From: Prorocentrum cordatum
Taxonomy: Eukaryota > Sar > Dinophyceae > Prorocentrales > Prorocentraceae
Direction: 5' to 3'
Length of the DNA: 45,000 bases
NCBI GenBank assembly: GCA_963575745.1
Contig: CAUYUJ010014773.1
Span: 87,501 to 132,500 of the forward strand
Shown: one piece after another, positions 31,790 through 43,581 of the stretch
How the letters are laid out: each line of letters begins with the position of its first letter
Position numbering within the stretch: the stretch's first letter is position 1
The notes under the pieces: generated by a model
What the model saw: the letters and a program-made list of their open reading frames with translations, nothing else
The model's database searches: none
What the model was told of the DNA's origin: nothing
Translations under genes and position numbers: made by a program

Positions 31790-32950
31790 CTGCTTCGGTG
31801 AAGCTCCCTATGGGGCCACGAAGCGCTGCACTGGGCGGGGGGGACCGCTGTACTGTGTGGGAGGTGTGCCGAATTGGTCTTCCGGGACGCATGCGGACGG
31901 TCCCACTGAGGGCTTCGGTGGAGCTCCCTATGGGGCCACGAAGCGCTCTACTGACTGAATGAAAATGCCGTACTGGGATAAACTGGGCTACCAGGGCGCA
32001 TGCGGACGGTCCCACTGGGGGCTTCGGTTGAGCCCCCTATGGGGCCACGAAACGCTGCAATGCGCGGGCGAAAATGCCAAATTACATTTCCCGGACGCAT
32101 GCGGACGGTGGCACTAGGGCCTTAGGGAGCCCCCTTATGGGGCCACGAAACGCTGCACTGGGCGTGTGAAAATGCCAAAGTGGGCTTCCGGGACGCATGC
32201 GGACGGGGGCACTGGGGCCTTCGGTGGAGCTCCCTATGGGGCCACGAAGCGCCGTACTGGGTGGGAGAAACGCAGGGAGGAGGGGGAGGAGGGCCACGAA
32301 ACGCTGCACTGTCTGTGCGGGACGCATGCGGACGGTAGCGCTGGGACCTTCGGTGGGGCTCCCTATGGAACCACAAAACGCTGTACTGGGTGTGCGGGAC
32401 GCATGCGGACGGTAGCACTGGGACCTTCGGTGGGGCTCCCTATAAGGCCACGAAGCGCTGTACTGGGTGGGTGAAACGCAGGGGGGAGGGGGAGGAGGGC
32501 CACGAAACGATCTACTGGGTGTGCGTAACGCATGCGGACGGTAGCACTGGGACCTTCGGTGGAACTCCTTATGGGGCCACGAAGCGCTGTACTGGGCGTG
32601 CGGGACGCATGCGGACGCTTGCACTTGGACCTTCGGTGGGGCTCCCTGTGGGGCCACGAAACGCTGCACTGGGCGTGCGGGGCGCATGCGGACGGTAGCA
32701 CTGGGACCTTCGGTGGGGCTCCCTATGGGGCCACGAAACGCTGTACTGGGTGGGTGAAACGCAGGGAGGAGGGGGAGGAGGGCCACGAAACGCTGCAATG
32801 GGTGTGCGAGACGCATGCAGACGGTAGCACTGGGGGTTTTCGGTGGAGCTCCCTATGGGGCCACGAAACGCTGTACTGGGTGTGCGGGACGCATGCGGAC
32901 GGTAGCATTGGGACCTTCGGTGGGGCTCCCTATGGGGCCGCGAAACGTGT
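31790..32950. repeat. 77 bp satellite with higher-order structure, about 12 units
   Basis: Unit blocks: GGGACGCATGCGGACGGTAG, CACTGGGACCTTCGGTGGGG, CTCCCTATGGGGCCACGAA, ACGCTGTACTGGGTGTGC. Successive GCATGCGGACGG positions are spaced about 109, 98, 98, 130, 76, 129, 77, 78, 130 and 77 bp. The 130 bp units contain an extra 53 bp module with AAACGCAGGGAGGAGGGGGAG. It lies inside the RUVBL2 intron. A minus-strand ORF of 244 codons across it merely reads the repeats. Confidence 0.93.
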
Positions 32951-34236
32951 GAGGGGTGCGCTGAAACGGGTGATGATGATGATGGCGCTGGAGGAGGTGG
33001 GAGGGGGAGGAGGAGGAAGAGGAGGAGAACGCGGGCGTCGTTAATTCAAAACGAGGACCCAACACCACAGGATGGCTGGGAAAAACACGATAGCTGGCCT
33101 CGACGCATCAGTTTGAAAAGACCGAGGTCGTCCCCATCAGCCTCTTATGCTTTCGCACAGATGGGACTTGCCGGCGTAGGTCCCAAATCGTTGGTTATTG
33201 CACCCTCACACTGTGCACTTCACGCGGGGCGAAATACATGTATTCATACACGGGGGTACTACAGTTTTGACCATAAGACGTCAGCCTTCCTACCCCCCCC
33301 ATCCCCCCGTAGAATAATGCAGCGTGGCGCTTGGCATCCTTATCCAACGCGGTTGCTCCTGCTTCACTGGTTGGTCATCCGATCTCAGAGAGCTCAAAGA
33401 AGTTTGGGGGCCCGCATCGGGGCATGTCTGTTTCCTCCTCCGTCGTCGGCGGCACGCGGCACCAGCGAGGCAATTCTCCACCGATGGTAAAAAAAACTTT
33501 AGCACCCGGCAAGTATAGTGGGATTTGAATCACGTTTTGCAGCCTGCATGGCGCGGTCTATGTAGTACATGCTATGCGGCGCAAGCTGCGACGGGAAACA
33601 TGTGCGGAGCAACCCACGGAATCATGATAGCTGGGACAACCTGAAACCGCCAGCGCCACCCCCCCCGCCCGCAACTTCTGGCGATACTCGCGAGGCCGTG
33701 CCGTTTCCTACCGGAGCCTGTCAACAAATCCTAGCCGGCGCGATGGCGCGCGGACCCTTCTTATAAAAATCCATGACACGGGCGGGCAACTGATGATGCT
33801 GTCGGAAGAGATTCGAACATATGATCAATTGAAAATGCTTGGAATCGATGTGTGCTTGGAAAGATCCCCTCCTGGAAATGTTTCAACCGTCCATGGTTTG
33901 ACAGATCGGGCCTTGCGCGTGCGGGCATGCGCGCGTGCGCAAATCATGGTATCATTTGAAAGGTTCGACGCGGGGAATACTGGCAGGGTTGTCGGGGAAT
34001 ACGCATATACATATGTACGTGTATATATACATATATACAAGACTGCATTGGCGCTTCGCGCCATGCACCTTGGTCCTTCAACCCTTGCGCGCGTTGGCGT
34101 CTAGCGCGGCCCTCCACGGTCTTTGAACCGCGGCCGGTTCGCGCCCAGTTCCCGGACCTGCACCTTACTTGCTCGCGCCCTCGCTCTGCTGGTCCGCGCG
34201 CCACTGGGACTCCATGAGAATGTCCCAGCGGACCGA
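32951..34236. other. Intronic DNA without recognised gene
   Basis: Contains a short GGA-rich stretch (32.99-33.03 kb) and a TATATACA microsatellite (about 34005-34040). No coding signal recognised. Confidence 0.5.
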
Positions 34237-34740
34237 TCAGCGGCGATGAGAGCGGCCGTGGAGGCTCCGGAAAAACAAAACGTCGGACAGAAGGGGCGGG
34301 AAAGAAGTGGAGGACGATTTGGGGAGGCGCGGCGAAGGGAGGAATATCATGAGGTAAGGTAAGGTAAGGCACGCATTGCAGGAATTGCAAACCCGCGTAG
34401 TGCTGCGTGCTTTGAGGTGCCTCGCGTCGAAGTGGGTCCTGTCCCAGAGCTCTCCGCAGCGCGTGCAGGAGAAGAGGTCTTGCTTCGGACGGCCGTCAGT
34501 GGCGCACGCCTTGCACGTCCGAGTGGATCGGTGCAGCTGGCAAGGGCTGAAGTGAGTTCGATCGTGCATGTCCCCGCAACGAGTGCATTGATAGTCTTTG
34601 TGTTGGGGGGCTGACCGTGACTGTGTTTCCCGTCGACTGGCACACGACTTGCAAGCCCGATTGGACTGCTGAAGTTGTGTTGTGGAGAATGATTCTGCAG
34701 GCAGGGTCTCGCCACAATCGGAGCAAGCGAATACAGACAT
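34237..34740 (-). CDS. Small Cys-rich protein with three CxxC...CxxC (Stc1-like) repeats, nested in a RUVBL2 intron
   Basis: 167 codons from an ATG 31 bases after a degenerate DinoSL (34772-34790). Three repeats of C-x2-C-x(20-22)-C-x2-C are visible: C6/C9/C30/C33, C52/C55/C76/C79 and C92/C95/C118/C121, with conserved RTHF and LxxS/TRxCKxC wording. This matches the zinc-binding Stc1 domain pattern; in fission yeast Stc1 links RNAi to heterochromatin, but the function here is unknown. After residue 124 the sequence becomes low-complexity and may be frameshifted. The lack of introns and the SL relic fit a retroposed gene or pseudogene inserted in the host intron, same strand. Expression unproven. 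Confidence 0.55.
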   Translation of the reverse strand: MSVFACSDCGETLPAESFSTTQLQQSNRACKSCASRRETQSRSAPQHKDYQCTRCGDMHDRTHFSPCQLHRSTRTCKACATDGRPKQDLFSCTRCGELWDRTHFDARHLKARSTTRVCNSCNACLTLPYLMIFLPSPRLPKSSSTSFPPLLSDVLFFRSLHGRSHRR

Positions 34741-34771
34741 CGAGGATGTGCCGTATGCGACAGCTTAAAAA

Positions 34772-34790
34772 TGTAAGCCAACGGCTACGG
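34772..34790 (-). other. Degenerate DinoSL relic upstream of the Stc1-like ORF
   Basis: The minus strand reads CCGTAGCCGTTGGCTTACA. Compared with DinoSL, the first eight bases are exact, two T are missing from the T-run, and GGCT is kept. The position 31 bases before the ATG supports the reading as a relic. Confidence 0.6.
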
Positions 34791-35104
34791 ATGCATGTGT
34801 GCGAACACGTGTGGAAAACAATGTTTCCTTAATAACTTGGAAGGGCCCTCGTGAAACCTCCATGGAACGATTATTCTGGGATGCGATAGGGCATAGGGCA
34901 GCAAGCATGCAGGCAACGTACCGGATCCTGGAAATGCTCAGGACATCTACCGAATTCCGGGGAAATGTGCCGAATCCCGGGTTCGCAGCCGATTTCCCGG
35001 GAATTTGGTTGCGAACCCGGGATTTCAAGCATTTTGGTGTTTTGCGTGGGATGCCACTGTCTGGCAAACAACGGAGCAGCGCAGCGAAGCCGTTCCGGAG
35101 GTGG

Positions 35105-36416
<1,312 letters not shown>

Positions 36417-37446
36417 TCAAAGTTTTGAACGCACGGGAGAAGGAGCAGGAGGGGAGAAGGAGGAGGAGGACGACGTCGACGAGGAGGTCAAGGAGGAGGA
36501 GGCGGAGGAGGAAATAAGCAGTACGATGAGGACGAGAAGGAGGGAGGAGGACGACGACGAGGAAGAGGAAGACGAGGACGAGAAAGAGGTATCTGGAAGA
36601 GGAAACGGACAAGGACTACATACGACGACGGAGACGAGGAGGAATAGGAGGGAGAAGACCAGAACAGCCCAAGATGCGCGAAATATCCTGGAAGACGCCC
36701 TTCCGTCCCAAGACCCCCCTCAAAGTCCCTGCAGGCATTCCGTAGCATTCCCTGCGACTGAAGGTTGCGCCCCTTTGAAAGACCAGCGCGAAAGGGGCGT
36801 GCCGCCTGGCTATTCGGATGTGAGCCTTGTTTTGACATTGAGCCATCCTTCGAGCGATGACACATCCGATGACAATCGTCATCATAATCATTATACCCCT
36901 AATCACCATCACCATCATCGTCATCACTCGGTTCACAAAAACATTCAGCGGGGGCCCCATGTTGAAAAGGGATCGTTCCACTTCAATTTACGTTTTTGCG
37001 CAAGTGCATCTTCAGGCAATAAAGCCGAAAAAAAAATCCACCCGTCCCCGTAGCTGTTGCAGGTATTGCAAATTAGGTCACAAGGTGAGGAGGATTACGA
37101 ATCAAATCAGGAGGGGGAAGGGGAAGGGAAAAACACGAGGAGGAGAATGACGAGGGAGAGCGGAGAGGAGGTAGCGAAGACATGCGACGAGAAACGTTTG
37201 GGCGAGAGAGGAACACTTAAGGGGGCGAGAGAGGGAGAGGAACATATCTGTATATAGACGTATCTATATGTATGTACACGCAAGCACCCATATATATATT
37301 ATAGAGAGACGGGGGATCGAGAGAGAGGGGGAAACCGACAACGAGAGAGAGAGAGAGAGACACACACACAGAGAGAAAGAGGGGTATATACACCCCTAGA
37401 CGGCCTGATAACCACGCCCGGACGTGCATATCTCAGCGAAGCTGGT

Positions 37447-37576
37447 GGATATGAATGGCCACGTTGTCTTACTCTTACAATCGCCTCTGACAGAAGTTGT
37501 CCAGACAAGTACTGCTCTGGCCAGTGGCAAACGATGTCATCACACGAAGCGTAATCCTTTGATCGCTTCTGAGCCC
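37447..37576 (-). repeat. YR element repeat B2
   Basis: 130 bp from GGATATGAATGGCC to CTTCTGAGCCC, about 90% identical to B1 at 37682-37801, with two small insertions (near TCTTAC and AGCGTAATCC). Confidence 0.92.
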
Positions 37577-37636
37577 AACGGGATCGATCAAATTGCGAGC
37601 ACTGCAACTGAAGCTCGAGGGTGCCTGTGGGCGGGT

Positions 37637-37683
37637 GGACTTGAGCCACCGCGGTAGCGGAAGCCAGGCTGAAAACCTAGCGG
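37637..37683 (-). repeat. YR element repeat A2
   Basis: GGACTTGAGCCACCGCGGTA, GCGGAAGCCAGGCTGAAA and CCTAGCGG; matches A1 at 44042-44087 except for one substitution and one indel. It directly abuts B1. Confidence 0.92.
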
Positions 37684-37801
37684 ATATGAATGGCCAATTT
37701 GTCTTACAATCACCTCTGACAGAAGTTGTCCAGAGAAGTACTGCTCTGGCCAATGGCAAACGATGTCATCACACGAAGCTCCTTTGATCGCTTCTGAGCC
37801 C
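37682..37801 (-). repeat. YR element repeat B1
   Basis: 120 bp copy of B2, adjacent to A2 and to the 3' end of the tyrosine recombinase region. Confidence 0.92.
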
Positions 37802-37879
37802 GTACCCGTTCCATGTGCTGGTGGTCCGAGGGCTACGAAGTCTGTCGAGCAGGAACTCAGGCAACTGCTTGCTCCTGCG

Positions 37880-38790
37880 GGCCGCGCGTTTCTGCTCCTC
37901 CAGCGTCACTTCGCGCAGCTGCTGGAGAATGAGCGCGCCCTTCTCGTAGCGGGCCACTGAGGAGGACGATGCCCATCGGCCGCGCTTCTGGACCTCCTTC
38001 AAGGTCCGTCTTCCGTGCGCTTTGTCGTTGGGGGCCCCTGAGTGGCGAAAAACTTGAAGGCGCACTCCTAGGGGCGAGTAGCCCAGGCGGTCGGCGGCCT
38101 TTTTGATCTCCCGCTCGTACTCTGGCAAAATGAAGGCGAAGAGCTTTTGGGGGTCGGCGGCCTTGGGCTGGTAAAGGATCCGCAGGACGCCAGGGGCGAG
38201 CCACGTCGCCGACCAGGAGGCTGTCGTCCTGACCTCCCGTCTTGGTTACCTCGCGCCACTCCGAGGGCGCGATGACGATGCCAAAGTGCGCGCCGAGCTT
38301 CGCGGCTGGCGCGGGCGGCAGGATCTGACCCTGGCGGAACTCGACCACCTCTGAAGGTCGGGTGTACGCGTCCGTCTGCAGCGACACCGCGGCGGCCATC
38401 ATCGGCCGGCCGTGCTCGATCAGGTCCACCGCTATGTCGTCGACGACGATGTCGGGCAAGGGCAGGCGCACGCGGCCTGGCGAGCGTCTCATCCAGCCCT
38501 GTAGCGAGGCCACCGCCTTCGGCACGTCCACCTTGCCCGTCGTCTTGAGCCGCAGAAGTCTGCGGCCGCAAAATGTGTTGCGGCTTTCCCAGGCCCCGAA
38601 GCCGTCGTCGAACATGTCCACGAAGTACTGGGCCAAGGCGTTGTCCAGGCGACTGAGCGGCTGCAAGTCGAGCTTCTTCGACTCGGCGTAGACCTCGAAC
38701 TCGTGCACGGCCGCCGCGTACCTCTTGAGGTTCCCGTTCGAGACCGTCGCCATGACCAGCGAGTCGCGCCGCGGGGCTCGGATGGGCCCC
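37880..38790 (-). pseudogene. Tyrosine recombinase of the YR retrotransposon, frameshifted
   Basis: The N-terminal core-binding part (NLKRYAAAVHEFEVYAESKK, LDNALAQYFVDMF) and the first catalytic Arg (DAYTRPSEVVEFR, Arg near 38360) are in one frame to about 38.2 kb. The remainder is in another frame: LQVFRHSGAPND (about 38.05 kb), EVQKRGRWASSSSVARYEK with the presumed catalytic Tyr at about 37948. The R...RHxG...GRW...RY pattern is that of phage-integrase-fold recombinases in YR retrotransposons, which insert the circular DNA intermediate. Confidence 0.85.
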
Positions 38791-39179
38791 ACTCGGCGCG
38801 GAGCTGACGGCTGGCGCGGGCGGTCCCTCCCCGGCGGCCGCTGTCTGCCAGTCCTGGTGGGCCCGCCATCGTCGCGGACGGTCGCCCTGGCCGAACTGGA
38901 CGAGGGGGTTCCCGTCGAGGAAGGCGTCAGCCGCCTGACAGTCAAGCAGGGGCGGCGCTTGCTGATGCGGTTGCGCAGCGCCCGCCCTCCAGCCTGCGGC
39001 TCGCGGCCGGCCGCTCGGAGGAGCCCATGGCGGAACTCGCGCGGGTCAAACCCCGGCGCGCTCGGGCTGCCCGCCCGAGGGAGCGCGGCCTTCAGGAGGC
39101 CCGCCCAGCTCGAAACCAGAGCCGAGGGATAGGCAACAGCAAGGTGTAAGATGACCATGTAACATGATGGCGTGCTTGT

Positions 39180-39583
39180 GTGGAATGCGGGGTCGGTCTC
39201 CGAGGGCTCTCAAGGCCCCAAGGTTTGTCAGAATCCGAGTCGGCTTTCGATGAGCTGTTCCATGCATACTCATATCGAAGTGTACCTCCGTCACGTTCGG
39301 GATACCACGAAGACGAGCAATGGGGTCGAAGTTCCATAGTTTCGATGTCCCGGGGTTCTCCACGGTCCAATACGCCCCGCGCCGCGAAAGCATGTGGTAC
39401 AACGTTGTCGTAAACAGAGCGAACTCGATCCCGAGACGTTCCCTAGCTCGTGCTCGCGCATGGTTTTGGATACCCCTACGTGCGATACTTCAGACCTGAT
39501 AAGGCGCCCCGAGATGCACATGCTGTAGGCGGCCTCTGCGGGCCAATCAATGATCATATAATATATATATTTATAATATATTT

Positions 39584-39619
<36 letters not shown>

Positions 39620-39750
39620 TGTGTTGCATGTTGAGACAAGTCAAACTCGCATCCATCTTGGATATCCACTGAATCAACACAAAGAAGCCCCACGCCTCTG
39701 CAGGCTCGCGTCAGCAACCCCTGGCCCCCGAAGGGCCCCATGCAAAAAAC
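39180..39750 (-). pseudogene. Cytosine-5 methyltransferase-like domain in the YR retrotransposon, interrupted
   Basis: In one continuous frame: FCMGPFGGQGLLTRACRGVG with CVDSVDIQDG (39747-39655, resembling the SAM motif I FxGxG), then a (TA)n insertion (39545-39616), then VHLGAPYQV, a TGA stop (39492-39490) and SIARRGI (in the place of the PCQ catalytic loop, Cys replaced by Tyr), and AYWTVENPGTSKLW (in the place of the ENV motif). HRKPTRILTNL follows. The order of motifs fits a Dcm-type fold; the lost Cys and the stop make it inactive. Cytosine methyltransferases captured by dinoflagellate retrotransposons have been reported. Assignment is by motif only. Confidence 0.55.
39545..39616. repeat. 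(TA)n microsatellite inside the YR element
   Basis: ATATATATTTATAATATATT and a TA run split the methyltransferase-like frame. Confidence 0.95.
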
Positions 39751-39929
39751 TAAATCCCGAATTGTAGGGCGAGAGATACGCGGAGCAGATGTCGGCAACG
39801 AAGATGACGGTGAAGGAGGGGGCTCTGTCAGCTCATCCTCGAGAAAGGAGTCCGTGAGTGCGCGGGCGGGCCCCTCGGCAGCCGCGCGGCCAGCGCGGCG
39901 TGCAACTGCCGCCGCTGGAGCTGAGGCAG

Positions 39930-40260
39930 GCGCGACCTTAGGTCGCTTGTCGCCCCACCGACGCGAGTCGAGGTCACTCGGGTTCCGATCCGTCTCGATG
40001 TAGCGGAGGCGCCGCGAGATCTGCCCGCCAAGTCGGTGGGCCGCTGCCCGTCTGCACAGCGCCTGTAGACCAGCGCTAGAGCGGCCCTTCTCGAAGGCCC
40101 CCACGGTGACTTGGCTGTCGCTCAGCGTCAGCAGTTTCGAGCCCAGCAGCTTGACGGATCGGCAGTGCCTCCGCAGCCCCATCAGGGCCACGCGCGCCTC
40201 CTTCAGGTTGACGTGCTCGTTCTGCCAGCGCCAGCGTTCGGCCGCCACCAAATGGCAGCG
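39930..40260 (-). pseudogene. RNase H domain of the YR retrotransposon
   Basis: HVNLKEARVALMGLRRH supplies the catalytic Glu (about 40200), LLTLSDSQVTVGAFEKGRS the Asp (about 40119), and YIETDRNPSDLDSRRW the final Asp cluster (about 39990-39963). This is the E...D...D spacing of retroelement RNase H, which removes template RNA. It is in the same frame as the following methyltransferase-like region. Confidence 0.8.
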
Positions 40261-40639
40261 ACGCCGATGAGTCCAGCCGTCAGCCAGCGCGGGGATCCCC
40301 GAGTCTAGGGCCACCTGGGCCCGGGTCGCCTTGTCCGCCGCGGCCCGGCGGCGCGGCCTGGAGCGCGCCTCCGCCTGGCCCCGAAGGGCCTGGCCGAGGG
40401 CGGTCAGCGGCCCGGCGGCCGAGCCCGGCGCGTCGCCCCGCACGCAGTCGAGCCCCTCGCGCGCCTGGCCCTCGATCAGCGGCACGCCCGGGCACCGCCG
40501 GCGCTCTCGCCACCTCCACGCCTTGCGGATCTCCTCTGATCAGGCCCCCCCTTCGTCACGTGCAGGGCGCAGCCGCGAGTCGAGGAGTCTCTGCAGTAGA
40601 CCTGGCCCGAGTACTTGGCGCTGAGGTTGGCCTCCATCA

Positions 40640-41590
40640 ACAGAGAAGGCTCATCGCGCAGCGGATCTCTGACTTCGCGGAGGGCCACGTCCGCTTCGGC
40701 TTCTCCAGCGCCTCGTCGATGAAGCGGTAGCAGGCGCTCAAGGTGGACATGGCCTCGGGACAGAGCTGATTCAGGTTCGCGACGTGCCCGAGCCAACACT
40801 GAAGAGAATGTCCGCGCAGCTTGCGTCGACGCAGTAGAGCGTGCCCCGCCAGGTCGGTCCGCCAGACTCGCCGAGCGACATGTCGTAGTCGTCGCTCTCG
40901 CCAGTGGTACACCAAGCCAAGCGACTGCATCCCAACTCCGTCGTTCGACTCGATGTCAAAAGGAATATCATCATCATCAAAGCTGTTCTCAATCTTGCCC
41001 ATCTGCCTGGTAGCGTTAGCCTGACAGCCCCCGATCACCTGCACGGTGTCACCGCGCACGCCAGCCACGCACTTGCCTGGCCCCAGGGCGGGGGCGGGCT
41101 GCATCCCCCTCATGACCTGGCCCGGGCCGTCGCCGAGTGTCCTCTCCACCCGATGGGTGACGGACTCGTTGGCGAAGTAGAGCGCCCAGGGCTAGCCCGT
41201 GCACGCCGCCGCCGTGCAGGGGTGCAACGTCTCGCCATCCGCGACCGTGGTCTCCGCCCCCTCGGCGTCGCCCCAGATGGTCGCAGGCCGGCAGCCCATG
41301 CTCTCCAACTCCTCCGTGTCGAAGCGGGCCTCGAAGCCGAACCAGGAGGCCAACCCGGGGATCGTGAAGTGAAGTTGTAGAAGCAGCCCCCGACGTCGCC
41401 CTCTAGCCCCGTCGGGCTGGCTGGGCGCCCCGAGCTCAGTCCTCCGAAGCCGGGGGCCCTTGAGCGGGGGTCCGAGAGGTCCAGGTCTGCCACGCAGCGT
41501 GATGAACCCAACCGAAAGTAAATGGCAGTCGGTGTGCCCTGTTCGCCGCTCGGGTGTCAGTGATGAATCTCTGGATCCCATCCTTCTTCT
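40640..41590 (-). pseudogene. Reverse transcriptase of the YR retrotransposon, frameshifted
   Basis: The fingers block GIFAVKKKDGIQRFITDTR is at about 41579-41500. FTIPGLASWFGFEARFDTEE and ETLHPC occur at about 41390-41220 in another frame. WALYFANESVTHRVERTLG (about 41195-41130), then VAGVRGDTVQVIGGCQA (about 41065-41020), then LQCWLGHVANLNQLCPEAM (about 40800) in a third frame. VRGDT stands where this RT class normally has a YVDN/YADD-type motif, so the catalytic centre looks mutated. Several frameshifts. Confidence 0.75.
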
Positions 41591-41696
41591 TGACCGCGAA
41601 GATGCCCGCGCGCCCCTCCTGCAGCCGGCGCCAGGTCAGCAGGCCCCGCTGGCTCAAACGCTGGCACAGCAGCCGCTTCCGAAGGTTTCGCGAGCG

Positions 41697-41805
41697 CCGA
41701 AGGGCAGGGTCCCAATTCAATTGGGACCCTGCCCTTCGGTTTCTCGCCCGCTTGAATTGGGCGACGGTTTCTCGCCCAATTGAATTGGGCGAGAAACCGT
41801 CGCCC
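41697..41805. repeat. Two adjacent perfect palindromes in the RT reading frame
   Basis: Palindrome 1: arms 41697-41717 and 41719-41739 (21 bp, perfect), one-base loop. Palindrome 2: arms 41759-41781 and 41783-41805 (23 bp, perfect), one-base loop. Both centres are the sequence CCCAATT-N-AATTGGG. The 19 bases between them repeat TTTCTCGCCC and GAATTGG. The frame stays open through them on the coding strand. Confidence 0.97.
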
Positions 41806-42299
41806 TCAGCTCGTTTCTTCTCAAGCTCCGTTTCGTCCTTCTCGATCGGGCCCCCCGCGCGCCTGAGGTTGCCGAGCGCTGCGGGGGGGAGTTCGCGTCG
41901 AACGGGCCGAACGTGATCTCGCCGGTGCAGGATCTTGACCTTGTCGAAGTCGAAAGTGGCCAAATTCTTGGGCCCCATGCCGTAGTGGTCTCTAGAGTCG
42001 AAGATCTCCGCGAAGGGCGACTCCTCTGCGAGGTCAGTCGGGCACGCCCCATATGCCTCAGCCCGCCGCGCCACGTTCTGGAGCATCCAGCGCTGCGCAG
42101 CGGCAGGCTGGAGGTGGCCCTCAGGTGGTCGATCGCGCCCCCGAGCACGACGCGAACTAAAGTTGGCGGCAGCAAGCTGGTCAGGGCCCAAACCGTGTCA
42201 AACACTTGCTGATGCCGCGCAGGATCGCACGCAATGCCTAGGCCGACGGGGTCGCGCGGCAGCGGGAAAGGATCGCCGTGCCGTCGACCGCGTGACCCG

Positions 42300-43581
42300 A
42301 TGCCTCCGACGCCGGAGGCGGCGCGCCCACGTGGGAGTCGGCTGCGCAGGGGCTCGCTCGGCGTCCGGGCTGCCAGCGCCGGTGCCCCTGCAGCCCCGAG
42401 AGGCGCCATCCCTCCTCGCCGGCGCCGCCGCCAGCGCCGGCCGCTCCTCCCTTCGCCTTCTTGGGGCGCCGCTTCGGGTTGGACTCGAACCCGTCGCCCT
42501 GCCCCTTGCCGTCGCCCTTGCGCGTCTGCTTCTGCTCCTCCCTGTGCGTGCGCTCCTGCTTCCAGATCGTCGCCTTCTTGAGGCGGTCAATGACCCGGGT
42601 ATTGAACCTCGACGTTGACGCCCGTCCAACTGCGTCGACGGGAGCTGAGACCACGATGCCCAGGCCGCTGTAGTCGGGGTGGCGCGGGTTGCGCTCGACA
42701 GCGAACTCCGTCTGCATCATCCAGCGCACCAGGAGCTCGGCGGAGGCCAACGTCGACAAGTCGACCTGATCCCACGAGTGCATGAGGCGAAGTACCTCAC
42801 ACAGGTTCCAGTGCACGTGGTTCACCGCCGAGCCCTCGCCATCGCCGCCGGGGCGCTCCCACTCGGCCTGGTAGGAACTCATGTTCCCCAGTCCCGAGGC
42901 CACGCTGTCCAGGAACTTCTTCACGCTCCTGACGCCTGCGAAGGGGAAGTTGGGCTGCTCCACGTCGCGCATCATCGCGACTGCCTCCGAAAGCCGAAGA
43001 CACTTCTGGCCCGCCTCATCCTGGTGGTCTCCCAGGGTCCGCAGGTCGCCGATGTCCGCGCGCGCCTCGCGCTCGTAGTCAGACAGGCTGCTGGCCGCGA
43101 TCTTCTGCACGAAGAACTCCTCGCCATCCAGCACCGCCACGCCCTTCTGGTCGAAGCCCATGCCGCGGTTGTCGTCGTCCATGATCGCCGAATCCATGAC
43201 CTCCCCGAAGCGGTTGGACAGGGCCTCGGCCACAACCCAGATCATCCGCTCGATGGCCTCCACCTGGCCGACGCCCAAGAGCTGGCCCTGCAGCTTCGCT
43301 CGACGCCGGAAAGCTGACAGGGCCGCGCCTCCGATCGGGTCGTGGGCGTAGACCTGGTTCGCCAGATGGGCTGGGAAGGGCGCTCGACGCTCGAGCACCT
43401 CGTGGCGCGTGTCCAGCAGCTTGACCCGAACCAGATCGTGATCTGGGGTGAGGCAGATCCAGATATCCTCGCTCACGCTGAAAAGCATTACGCGATGGTG
43501 CCAGTCGAAGCCGTGCGTGTCGTTCTCATACCGCACGAGGATCTGGGGATCCGCGATGTCCAAGGTGTGCACGTCAGCCAT
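42300..43581 (-). CDS. Gag-like ORF of the YR retrotransposon
   Basis: The open frame from the ATG at 43581 (MADVHTLDIADPQILVRYEN) runs 447 codons to 42238; only the part to about 42.4 kb (a Lys/Arg/Gln/Gly-rich tail, RTHREEQKQTRKGDGKG) looks genuine, after which it is Arg/Pro/Ala filler. No zinc knuckle or named domain is seen. Its position before RT and basic C-terminal tail suggest a nucleic-acid-binding structural protein. This is the best preserved part of the element. Confidence 0.6.

Noticed and set aside
32082-32816. 244-codon minus ORF with repeated peptide
   Set aside because: It merely translates the 77/130 bp satellite units inside the RUVBL2 intron.
37637-37660. CTTGAGCCACCGCGGTAGCGG as a DinoSL relic
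   Set aside because: Only the first nine and a few later bases agree with the reverse complement of DinoSL, and the same string recurs as terminal repeat A of the YR element, which explains it better.
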